A stretch of 64,000 nt of DNA from Phycisphaerae bacterium (lineage in GTDB: Bacteria; Chloroflexota; Anaerolineae; 4572-78; J111): assembly GCA_028285035.1 (NCBI GenBank), contig JANQQF010000039.1:186001-250000 (forward strand), given 5' to 3'. Below are positions 25,287 to 33,250 of this stretch, in pieces. The stretch's first letter is position 1. Every line of letters starts with the position of its first letter. Made by a program: the position numbers and the translations under genes. Under the pieces are notes generated by a model. It ran no database searches, had not been told where the DNA came from, and saw nothing but the letters and a program-made list of their open reading frames with translations.

Positions 25287-26578
25287 TGAACGTTCAAAAA
25301 CGATGGATTGGATTGATGTTAGGGTTTGCCTTCTTGGTTTTGGCCTGTGGGCCAAGCGAGTTGGGAGCATTTGTAAATCGGGTTGTATCCGAAGAGGTTC
25401 CCGTTGAAGACGTAGAAACTGCGGTCGAAATTGTAGAGCAGGCGGTGGTTGAAGGAGAGGTCGTTGCCGCCGAAAGTCAAGAGGCGGCGATGTCCGTAAC
25501 TGACGGTGAGGCGGTAGTTTCGGAAGACGCTGCCTCAGATGAAGTCGTCGTTGTGGATGAGGCGGTCGAGCAAACGGACAATGTAGTCGTAGAGGAGGCA
25601 GCGGGGGACACGGCGGCAATGGCAGATGGTGCGGCTGGGGTAGCTCTGCCCATAGATAGCCTTGATATCCAAGGCTTGTTGAATAATGAACAGGTCGATT
25701 CCTATCAGGCCCAGTATAACTTTCGGGCTGAAGGCCCAACTGGAGTCGTAGAGATCAGTGTCTTTTCTGAGGCGACCAGTAACCCAGCCCGATCTCATTT
25801 GATTATGGAAATGAATGGGGTGGATGGACAAGGGAGCGTCAATCGGGTGGAAATCTATGTGATGACCGAAGCAGGGGCAACCACGATGTTTATGCAAGAT
25901 CCGCAAACGCAAAGCTGGACAGCCATAACCACCACTGGGAATGAAAATGCGTTTGAGATGCTCCCCATATCCCCCTACACCCAACTTCCACCCCAAAGCC
26001 AGTTGGTCGGCCAGCAGGAGGTAAATGGCGTCTTGACTAACTACTATACCTACAATCAAGAAGATTTTCTAGGTAGCTTGGTAGGCTTGCAAGAAGCGCG
26101 AGGTGAAGTGTGGATTACGGATGGTCAATTGGTGATGAGGCTTATCCAAGAACTCCACGCTGATCAGGCTTTGGCAAGCGGACAGCCCGAGTTCAATCAA
26201 ATGACCGATATGTATATGGAGTACGAAATCTTACAACTCAATAATAGTGCCATCACAATTACCCTGCCAGAAGAAGCCCTCAATAGTGCCCCATTGGCAA
26301 TGCCTAGCGGATCTGGAAATGCTGGTCAAGGGGGGCCGCCAATGCCAGACGATGCCCAAATCGAAGTGGCAAGTGGGGGAATGATCAATTTCTCAACCGG
26401 GCTAAGCGTGCCTGATGCACTACAATTTTACAAAAATGTGTGGGGGACGGAGAACATTAGTCTAACCGTTGATACCCCAACCAGCGTAATGGGCACCTAC
26501 AATGATGGTTCTCAGATGACGCAACTTATCATTTCCAATGAAAGTGGAAAGACGACAGTCTTTATCAATTCGCCGTAA
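25283..26578 (+). CDS. Lipoprotein with Glu/Val-rich linker and LolA/LppX-like domain
   Basis: The 431-residue protein has a lipoprotein signal (FAFLVLAC, Cys about 22) after a basic N-terminus. Residues about 35-115 are a repetitive Glu/Val/Ala linker, similar to the one in the thioredoxin-like lipoprotein at 32532. The globular part (about 125-340) resembles LolA/LppX-type lipoprotein-carrier folds, with alternating beta strands such as GVVEISVFSEAT and VNRVEIYVMTEAG. A second small domain follows (about 355-431). It would be anchored on the outer face of the membrane. Co-transcribed with the 70-residue protein. Exact role unknown. Confidence 0.7.
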   Translation: MMNVQKRWIGLMLGFAFLVLACGPSELGAFVNRVVSEEVPVEDVETAVEIVEQAVVEGEVVAAESQEAAMSVTDGEAVVSEDAASDEVVVVDEAVEQTDNVVVEEAAGDTAAMADGAAGVALPIDSLDIQGLLNNEQVDSYQAQYNFRAEGPTGVVEISVFSEATSNPARSHLIMEMNGVDGQGSVNRVEIYVMTEAGATTMFMQDPQTQSWTAITTTGNENAFEMLPISPYTQLPPQSQLVGQQEVNGVLTNYYTYNQEDFLGSLVGLQEARGEVWITDGQLVMRLIQELHADQALASGQPEFNQMTDMYMEYEILQLNNSAITITLPEEALNSAPLAMPSGSGNAGQGGPPMPDDAQIEVASGGMINFSTGLSVPDALQFYKNVWGTENISLTVDTPTSVMGTYNDGSQMTQLIISNESGKTTVFINSP

Positions 26579-26760
26579 GTATTTGCATAAACATTTGTGG
26601 CTTTAGTAGGGCTTAAGTAGCGAAAAGTAAGATAGTGGGGAGGAACATGGATAAACATTTATAGAATTTATTCGTGTTCCCCCACCTCAGTGTCAAGAAA
26701 CATCCCCCCATCGTAAATCTAAAATAAAAAATCGTAAATCCCCAACCTATCCCTGACCAT
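26579..26760. other. Intergenic region with an imperfect hairpin
   Basis: No gene is supported. Arms GTGGGG..GAACA (from about 26636) and TGTTC.CCCCAC (to about 26688) can pair across a 25-base loop, a possible weak terminator or stabiliser of the lipoprotein mRNA. ATCGTAAATC occurs twice (26710 and 26731). Confidence 0.35.
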
Positions 26761-26818
26761 TGTCCTAAAATTGTCCTAAATTGTTCCCTAGCATTTGGGA
26801 CACGATTTGAGATATGCT
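26761..26818 (+). promoter_or_regulatory. Tandem-TGTCC promoter, copy 5 (second beta-helix gene)
   Basis: TGTCCTAA at 26761 and 26772, then TAGCATTTGGGACA and a -10 TATGCT at 26813-26818. Spacings are 11 and 52 bp. A leader of about 150 bases follows before the CSLREA gene. Confidence 0.7.
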
Positions 26819-26977
26819 GATAGATGGAAAATGGGTTTCGTCACACAAGCTAATAAAGGTGTAATTCGTGGTGCGTCATACGTAGATACGGATTATTCGA
26901 GCTATATATCATAAACCAGAATCCATTCCACACAATCAAAAACAAGATTACATTATCACCACCGAATGGAGAAACTT

Positions 26978-29869
26978 ATGAACAAAGACCAGACAAGTGG
27001 ATTAAAAGAACAGTATCGACGTGTACAAAAGTTAATGGAAATAGCGAGAAGTAAACCGTGGTTGGCCAGCTATCTGCTGCGCCGCCTACGTGAGATTAAG
27101 CAGGAGATGATGGCTCGTTTGGAGCAGGCCTGCTTGCTAATGGGGCTACATCGCCCTCGACAGGTCCGCAAGTGGCTCAAGCGAACGGCAATGCCATTGG
27201 TGGCTGGAGGCAGCTTGGTATTAATGCTGAATGTGGGGGCAGTACAGGCCGCAGGCATCACTGTCAGTCAGACTAATGATTTAATTATGGATGGGGATGG
27301 TTGTAGTCTCCGTGAAGCGATTATCAACGCTAACAATGATGACCAAAGCGGCTCGACGGATTGTGTTAAGGGGGATGGAGCAGATGTTATTACATTACCG
27401 AATGGCACAATTCTCATCACAGGTATAGGCATCCCCACTGAAAATTTATCCCTTGATGGTGACTTTGATATTAGTACCCCGATTACCATCAATGGGTTGG
27501 GCATGAACCAAAGCATCATTGATGGTGATGGGATCAATCGGGTCTTCCATGTCTTACCTGGTGGCAGTCTGACTCTCACCGATTTAACTGTCCAGAATGG
27601 TTTTGTCATTGATGATATTGGCGGCGGTATCTTAAATGAGGATGGGGATTTAACCTTAACTAATGTCCTGGTCACGGGCAACGGAGCGGTAAGTATCGGT
27701 GGACCACCACCAGTGCGTGCTCTGTCCCAAGAACGCTCCCTTGCTTTGTCACGCCAGGGAGATTCGGCAAAAAAAGGACGATCAGCACAAACACCCCAAA
27801 GTGATGTACCTTCATCCAGCATAACTGTCTTGGCCTCAGGCGAAGCAGATACACAAGCCAAAGCCAAACTTATGGCCGTTTTTCCTGGTCAAGGTGGGGG
27901 AATTTTTAATCACGGGGCAACTGGGACGGCTCGGTTAACCATGACCAACAGTATGGTCAGCGGCAATTATGCGCTATACAGCGGTGGCGGCATTCTTAAT
28001 TATGCGTATGGCGGCCAAACGGAGGTAACCATTACCTCCAGCAGTGTCATTTCAGGCAATGCCTCTGCCGCAATGGGTGGCGTTGGTAGCCTGAGCGTGG
28101 TCGGGGGACAGACTACGCTAACAATTTCAGATAGCACGATTCAAAATAATACAACATTCAGTCCAGACGGTGGTGGTGGTGGCATCCACAATCTGGCCGC
28201 TGCTGGTGGGCAAAGTCAACTACAACTTACCAACAGCACAGTCAGTGGCAATAATAGTGGAGGCAATGGCGGGGGTGTCACGAGTTATGCAACAAATTTT
28301 GCGGCAGTAACGGGTGAAATTTCAAATAGTACCATCAGTGGTAATACTGCAGCTTACTATTCTGGCGGTCTAAACAACAACACAGGCGAATACAGTACCA
28401 ACGTAATGACCGTAACGAATACCACCATCAGCCAAAATCGAGCAACTAACGGTAGTGGTGGCGGAATGACTAATTTCGCGGGTCCATTGAGTACACTAAA
28501 TGCTACAATTTCAAATAGTACCATCAGTGGCAATACGGCCACATATTATGGGGGTGGCGTTTATAACGGAAGCTATGTCTCTCCATCTACATCTGTGAGC
28601 ATTTCCAATAGTGTCATCAGTGACAATAATGCGACATATGGTGGTGGCATTTATAGTTTCTTCGTTTACTCTTCAACCAACACGACTATTAACAACAGCA
28701 CCATTAGCGGAAATACCGCCACGGAATGGGGCGGTGGGCTTAGCGATTTTAGCATCGACAGCAATGCAGCCTTGACTATTAATAATAGTACAGTGAGTGG
28801 CAACAGTGCGGCTCTGGATGGAGGGGGATTCTATCTTGACACCTCAAACGCTGGTCCTTACACCGTCACAAACACCATTAATCACAGCACTATCACAAAC
28901 AACACGGCTGATAGTGACAATAATGGGACGGGGAATGGTGGGGGAATTTATACATACAGAGCAACTGTCGATTTAAGTAACAGCATCGTGGCAGGCAACT
29001 TTGACACACCGAATAACACCGGAACAGGGAATATCCACCCTGATTCGCATAACTTGGTCAATGGAAATGCGACCAATTTGGTAGGCAATACGACAGGAAT
29101 TACAGGCACACTGGGGACAGGTAGTGACCTGATAAATAGTAATCCTAGCTTAAACGCCTTGGCCGATAATGGGGGGACAGCTACCTCGTCTGGATTACCG
29201 CCTTTCACTCACGCGCTAACGGAAAGCAGTCCCGCGATTGATGCCGCCGATAGCACCGTTTGTACGGCAGCCCCGATCAACAGTTTGGATCAACGCGGTG
29301 AAGCTCGCCCAGGGGCTGGCACATCTGCTTGTGATATTGGGGCCTATGAGTATCAAGACTTAAGCCCAAAGATTTTTTATCTACCAGTTCTACATAAAGA
29401 CTTTATTGCCGCAACTGATTTAGTCGTTGACAGTGTGGTGGCCAATAGCTCAACGGTCAATGTCACAATTCGAAACACTGGGACAACCACTCTCATTGAT
29501 CCATTCTGGGTTGATGTGTACTTCAACCCAACGAGTGTGCCTGGGATAAATCAACCGTGGGATACAATTGCTCCGGCTGGGGCAGCGTGGGGTGTCACCA
29601 AGTCATTGGCCCCAGGCGAGTCCTTAACACTGACCGTGGGCGATACCTACTATGACGCAGGGAATAGCAGTACCAGCTTCCCCAGTGGGGCGACTGTCTA
29701 TGCCTTCGTCGACTCAATCAATCATAGTACCGCTTACGGTAATGTGAATGAGAGTGATGAAAGTAACAATCTTGGTGGACCAGTGACATCAACAGGCAGC
29801 AGTACCGGACTACCTACTGTGAGTGATATGGGAACAGATAGTGAGTCTGGCCTGCCGGAACGAAACTAG
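26978..29869 (+). CDS. Secreted CSLREA-domain parallel beta-helix protein with CARDB tail (963 aa)
   Basis: I prefer the ATG at 26978 over 26966 because GGAG sits at normal spacing before it. A long charged N-terminus (about 60 residues with many Arg/Lys/Glu) precedes a hydrophobic segment ending VQAAG. The CSLREA motif (CSLREAIINANNDD) lies near 107-120. Beta-helix coils of the NSTISGNTA...GGG type fill about 170-690, and an anchor-Q-like stretch follows. Near 800 is FYLPVLHKDF, then a CARDB domain nearly identical in parts to that of the 2705-residue protein (NQPWDTIAPAGA, VDSINHST). A low-complexity Ser/Arg/Gln-rich insert occurs near 245-300. Probably a surface adhesin or matrix protein. 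Confidence 0.88.
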   Translation: MNKDQTSGLKEQYRRVQKLMEIARSKPWLASYLLRRLREIKQEMMARLEQACLLMGLHRPRQVRKWLKRTAMPLVAGGSLVLMLNVGAVQAAGITVSQTNDLIMDGDGCSLREAIINANNDDQSGSTDCVKGDGADVITLPNGTILITGIGIPTENLSLDGDFDISTPITINGLGMNQSIIDGDGINRVFHVLPGGSLTLTDLTVQNGFVIDDIGGGILNEDGDLTLTNVLVTGNGAVSIGGPPPVRALSQERSLALSRQGDSAKKGRSAQTPQSDVPSSSITVLASGEADTQAKAKLMAVFPGQGGGIFNHGATGTARLTMTNSMVSGNYALYSGGGILNYAYGGQTEVTITSSSVISGNASAAMGGVGSLSVVGGQTTLTISDSTIQNNTTFSPDGGGGGIHNLAAAGGQSQLQLTNSTVSGNNSGGNGGGVTSYATNFAAVTGEISNSTISGNTAAYYSGGLNNNTGEYSTNVMTVTNTTISQNRATNGSGGGMTNFAGPLSTLNATISNSTISGNTATYYGGGVYNGSYVSPSTSVSISNSVISDNNATYGGGIYSFFVYSSTNTTINNSTISGNTATEWGGGLSDFSIDSNAALTINNSTVSGNSAALDGGGFYLDTSNAGPYTVTNTINHSTITNNTADSDNNGTGNGGGIYTYRATVDLSNSIVAGNFDTPNNTGTGNIHPDSHNLVNGNATNLVGNTTGITGTLGTGSDLINSNPSLNALADNGGTATSSGLPPFTHALTESSPAIDAADSTVCTAAPINSLDQRGEARPGAGTSACDIGAYEYQDLSPKIFYLPVLHKDFIAATDLVVDSVVANSSTVNVTIRNTGTTTLIDPFWVDVYFNPTSVPGINQPWDTIAPAGAAWGVTKSLAPGESLTLTVGDTYYDAGNSSTSFPSGATVYAFVDSINHSTAYGNVNESDESNNLGGPVTSTGSSTGLPTVSDMGTDSESGLPERN

Positions 29870-29965
29870 CAATTTATATGGCGGGAGATAGACTACAATC
29901 GTAAAATGAAAGTCTATCTCTTATAAAGAAAATTTTTACAACAATCAATCGATTAGAGGAACATT

Positions 29966-30430
29966 ATGAATTCGAAAACCACATCCCTTTCTTTATGGCT
30001 TGGACTTTGTTTTACACTTTGTGGCGTTTTACTGCTTGTAGCTTTGACGGCCCCAGCCACGCAAGCAGATGATACACTACCCGACCGAGCGACGCCAACC
30101 CCTGTCATTACTGATACGCCATCAGACGATGACGATGATGGGGACTCACCTGTTGTTGGGGCATATATTGGTCTAACCAGCTCAGTTGACGGTTGGGCCA
30201 CAGTACAATGGCTGGGCGATGACGGCAACTGGCACGTCGTCGAAGGGTGGCAAGGCAATTTAGTAAGTGGTCAACGCCAATGGTGGGTCCATCCTAAAGA
30301 TTTTGGGACAGGGCCATTCCGTTGGATCGTTCAACAAGGCCAAAATGGTGAGATGGTTGGCACCAGTGAACCATTCAATTTACCTGGCGAGATTAATGAG
30401 ATGCTGTCTGTAACGATAATTGCGGAATAA
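29966..30430 (+). CDS. Small secreted protein (154 aa)
   Basis: AGGAAC precedes the ATG. A signal peptide (about 1-35, ending ATQAD) leads to an Asp-rich spacer (DDDDDGD) and a compact Trp-rich domain (VDGWATVQWLGDDGNWHVVE, WWVHPKDFGTGPFRW). Such beta-rich domains after an acidic spacer suggest a surface or secreted binding protein. I do not recognise the family. An intrinsic terminator lies about 55 bp downstream. Confidence 0.65.
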   Translation: MNSKTTSLSLWLGLCFTLCGVLLLVALTAPATQADDTLPDRATPTPVITDTPSDDDDDGDSPVVGAYIGLTSSVDGWATVQWLGDDGNWHVVEGWQGNLVSGQRQWWVHPKDFGTGPFRWIVQQGQNGEMVGTSEPFNLPGEINEMLSVTIIAE

Positions 30431-30483
30431 CTTTATAAATAGATTTACCTTTTTATTTGTCCAGAAGACAAACACAAACTAGG

Positions 30484-30525
30484 ATTAGGCCAAGATACTT
30501 TAATGCTCTTGGCCTAATTTTATTT
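30484..30525 (+). terminator. Intrinsic terminator after the small secreted protein gene
   Basis: A perfect 12-bp stem, ATTAGGCCAAGA (30484-30495) and TCTTGGCCTAAT (30507-30518), is followed by TTTATTTT. Confidence 0.85.
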
Positions 30526-30569
30526 TGGGCGAGGCAACTCACAGAAACTAAAAAATAAAGGGAAATAGT

Positions 30570-31772
30570 ATGAAAAATCTAAAAATAACGGTTATGCCAA
30601 TAGTCCTGAGTTTAATCTTAATTACAGGTATTCTCGGTCTCTTTCAGGGCTATGCTGAGGTTAATGCTGAAAGTGTGTCTATTGTTCCCGAAGTATCTAT
30701 GCATCCAGTCACAAGTCAGCTACAAAGTCAGATCGTCTTAACCCCAACCAAAGATAATACAATTCTTAACCCAGATGGAACATTGAGCAACGGTCAGGGG
30801 CCACAGTTATTTGTAGGAAGGACAAATAACAATGTCACTGATGGAACGGTTGTACGGGGATTATTGGCTTTTGATATCGCTAATAACATTCCAGCCGGAG
30901 CAACAATCGACAGTGTTTCTCTAAGACTTAATGTTTCAAAAGCTGGATCAGATGATGCTAGAACAATAAAGTTATTTAAGCTATCTGCGGATTGGGGAGA
31001 GGGAGCTTCGCTTGACAATCCTGGTGGAGGACAGATATGGGCTGATGCCCAAACTAATGATGCCACATGGAGTCATCGATTTTTCAATTCTACCACCTGG
31101 GCCACAATGGGCGGAGATTTCATCGCTACCCCCAGTTCGACGCAAACCGTGGAGGGGACAGGCGTTTATACGTGGGAAACAACCAGCCAAATGGTGGCTG
31201 ATGTACAAAACTGGTTAGATGATTCGGCCAGTAACTATGGTTGGATTATCAAGATGGATGATGAAACAACGCTCAAAACAGCTAAACAAATCGACAGTGT
31301 TCAAAATGCTACAGCCGCCAATCGACCAATGTTGATTATCGATTACACCCCTGCCCCATCAGTTCCTAGCTTGAGTCTGAGTAAATCGGCCGATAACAGC
31401 ACGCCTAGCCAGGGAGATATTGTGACATACACCATTATTGCTGCAAATACAGGCGGAGCCGATGCCACGGGAGCTGTTGTATCAGATGTGTTACCCGATG
31501 GATTGAGCTTAACAGGAACCATTACCCTTGATCCCCCCACATCGGGAACCGTCGGCACACTCCCAACGCTTGTCAGTGATTTGGGGATCAGTGCTGGCAC
31601 CAAAATTACAATAACATTTGCCACGGTTATCAGTACAGGTTTGACCACTGGAACAACGTTAACAAACACAGCCTCAATCACAACCACTGAAATTGTTACC
31701 TCATCTTCGGACATAGCTGTAATACAAATTGGTCTAAAAACGTTATTTTTACCACTTATTTTGAAGCCATAG
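30570..31772 (+). CDS. Secreted DNRLRE / DUF11 protein with FLPLILKP C-terminus (400 aa)
   Basis: The 400-residue protein has a signal peptide (about 1-32). A DNRLRE-type domain (about 48-260) is indicated by KDNTILNPDGTLSNGQGPQL, RGLLAFDI and NYGWIIKMDDE, plus the closing RPMLIIDYTP. A DUF11 domain (about 268-390) follows, with SLSKSADNSTPSQGDIVTYT. The protein ends KTLFLPLILKP. DNRLRE modules occur in extracellular carbohydrate-associated proteins. It is probably surface-exposed or secreted. No catalytic motif is seen. It has its own transcription unit, since a strong terminator lies upstream. Confidence 0.82.
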   Translation: MKNLKITVMPIVLSLILITGILGLFQGYAEVNAESVSIVPEVSMHPVTSQLQSQIVLTPTKDNTILNPDGTLSNGQGPQLFVGRTNNNVTDGTVVRGLLAFDIANNIPAGATIDSVSLRLNVSKAGSDDARTIKLFKLSADWGEGASLDNPGGGQIWADAQTNDATWSHRFFNSTTWATMGGDFIATPSSTQTVEGTGVYTWETTSQMVADVQNWLDDSASNYGWIIKMDDETTLKTAKQIDSVQNATAANRPMLIIDYTPAPSVPSLSLSKSADNSTPSQGDIVTYTIIAANTGGADATGAVVSDVLPDGLSLTGTITLDPPTSGTVGTLPTLVSDLGISAGTKITITFATVISTGLTTGTTLTNTASITTTEIVTSSSDIAVIQIGLKTLFLPLILKP

Positions 31773-31875
31773 AATTGCGATCTAACTAATTTGTTAATCT
31801 AGGTCCTCCTTACTAAACTTGAGATCGGCGTAAGATGCGCAATAAACACCCCATTGATGACAAAGGAGCATAACT

Positions 31876-32295
31876 GTGGCAAAAAATTATAAATTGGTAG
31901 ATATCGCCGGGATTGGCGAAGAACGCAGTCAGGAATTGGAAGCGTTGGGCATCAAGACTGTAGCACAACTACTTGAGGCTGGAGCAACCCCCAAGGATCG
32001 CAAAGAATTGGCAGAAAAATTGGGTGGCAATGTTGATACAAAAGCCGTCTTGAATTGGATCAACCGAGCCGATCTCTTCCGTATCAAAGGCATTTCTACC
32101 GTTTACTCTAACCTACTTGAAGTCGCTGGCGTTGATACCGTTGCGGAATTGGCCCAAAGAAATGCCGCAAACTTGCGGGCTAAAATGAAGGAAGAAAATG
32201 AACGGCTGAATCTATCTGGCCGAATGCCGCGGCCTGATGAAGTTGAGTCTTGGGTCGCTCAAGCCAAAGAATTGCCACGAGCGGTTCATTACTAA
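31876..32295 (+). CDS. DUF4332 helix-hairpin-helix protein
   Basis: The GTG at 31876 follows AAGGAG. The 139-residue protein contains two helix-hairpin-helix-like repeats: VDIAGIGEERSQELEALGIK and FRIKGISTVYSNLLEVAGVD, each followed by TVA(Q/E)L. This matches DUF4332, whose members resemble the HhH modules of DNA-binding proteins such as PolX and RuvA. The function is not established; nonspecific DNA binding is a guess. A strong bidirectional terminator follows. Confidence 0.82.
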   Translation: MAKNYKLVDIAGIGEERSQELEALGIKTVAQLLEAGATPKDRKELAEKLGGNVDTKAVLNWINRADLFRIKGISTVYSNLLEVAGVDTVAELAQRNAANLRAKMKEENERLNLSGRMPRPDEVESWVAQAKELPRAVHY

Positions 32296-32314
32296 GATCG
32301 AAACAACTATCTAT

Positions 32315-32350
32315 AAAAAAGAGATCGACAAGTCATCGATCTCTTTTTTT
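32315..32350. terminator. Intrinsic terminator after the DUF4332 gene
   Basis: AAAAAA-GAGATCGA (32315-32328), loop CAAGTCA, TCGATCTC-TTTTTTT (32336-32350). The A and T runs on both sides allow it to work in both directions. Confidence 0.85.
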
Positions 32351-32531
32351 ATTTTACAAAAATTCGGAGAAAAATTCACCTGATTTTCATCGACAGCTAT
32401 TATATTCGTAATGATACTTACGGTCGTAGATGTTAGAAATCTGTAAGGTTTAGATAATATCATTTACGATGAATGACTACCCCTATCTGGGGCAGTACAC
32501 TCTTTAGAAAGGAGAAATCCATACATACCCT
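32351..32531. other. Leader region of the thioredoxin-like lipoprotein gene
   Basis: No gene. A TATATT at about 32401 and AAAGGAGAAATCC near 32510 are visible. The GGAG is about 17 bases from the ATG at 32532, further than ideal, and no other in-frame start is present. Confidence 0.3.
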
Positions 32532-33125
32532 ATGAACACAAACGCTTTATTTCGAACGCTCGTGTTGGGTGTCGTAGCCTTCTTAATTCTGGCGGCTTGT
32601 GGCACAGCCCAACCGGCTGCACCCGCTCAAAGTGAGCCTGTTGCACCAGCGGATGTTGCGGAAGAAGCGGCTGAACCCGTTCAAGTTGAGGCAGAAGCCG
32701 AAGTTGTTGCTGAAAACGTTGAACCAGAGGTTGAAGAGGTTGCTGAGACTGTGGTAGAAGAGGTTGCGGTGGTTGAGGAAACTGTGGTTGAAAAGCCCGA
32801 TCCCACTGATGTATCTCTCGTCGGAAACACAGGTCGCCCACAGTTCCTCAACTCCTTTGCCACGTGGTGAAGCACCTGACGACGCAATAATCCTATCGTG
32901 TATAGGTTAAGAGATGAGTACAGCGATCAAATTGACTTTTTTGATCTCGATGTTGACATATCAGAAACAAAAGAAGTACGGCAGCAATTTGGTCTATCCC
33001 ACCGCGGTCAGTATGCCTTAATCGATGCGGATGGCAACATTATCAAAAACTGGTTTGGCCCGCTAAATGAGGAAGCAATGTTTGAGGAGTTGGCTCAACT
33101 TCTACAAGAACTTGAGGCCAGTTGA
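32532..33125 (+). CDS. Probable selenoprotein: thioredoxin-like lipoprotein with UxxU active site
   Basis: One continuous frame of 198 codons is broken only by TGA at 32868-32870 (codon 113) and 32877-32879 (codon 116). The N-terminus is a lipoprotein signal (FLILAAC, Cys 23), then a Glu/Val linker (about 30-95). The rest is a thioredoxin fold: GRPQFLNSFATW-U-S-T-U-RR, then FFDLDVDI and YALIDADGNIIKNWFGPL. Thioredoxin-like proteins have WCxxC at exactly this place, so both TGA codons replace the catalytic cysteines. A hairpin CCTAT-cgtgt-ATAGG (32892-32906) starts 12 bases after the second TGA, fitting bacterial SECIS rules (G in position 1-2 of the loop, loop about 16-37 nt from the UGA). 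Without recoding the product would end before the active site. Probably a membrane-anchored, outward-facing thiol/selenol oxidoreductase. A pseudogene is the alternative. Confidence 0.8.
32892..32906 (+). promoter_or_regulatory. SECIS-like hairpin in the thioredoxin-like gene
   Basis: Stem CCTAT/ATAGG with loop CGTGT lies 12 bases after the second in-frame TGA; the loop begins 17 bases after it and has G at its second position. The stem is only five pairs, so the call depends on the codon context. Confidence 0.55.
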
Positions 33126-33140
33126 TTTCCTAAAAATAGA

Positions 33141-33177
33141 AAAAAGGGCTTTCCTTACAATTGGAAAGCCCTTTTTT
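33141..33177. terminator. Intrinsic terminator after the thioredoxin-like gene
   Basis: AAAAAGGGCTTTCC (33141-33154), loop TTACAATT, GGAAAGCCCTTTTTT (33163-33177). The stem is perfect and has runs on both sides. Confidence 0.88.
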
Positions 33178-33250
33178 GATTCTTACATTGATTTGACCAT
33201 TCCCCTGCAACCGATTATGCTCCGGTTCAATCCCCCAAGTTGAGGCAATT

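Noticed and set aside
33215..33236. T-arm-like GGTTCAATCCC
   Set aside because: No matching acceptor stem, D-arm or anticodon arm can be drawn around it, so it is not a tRNA.
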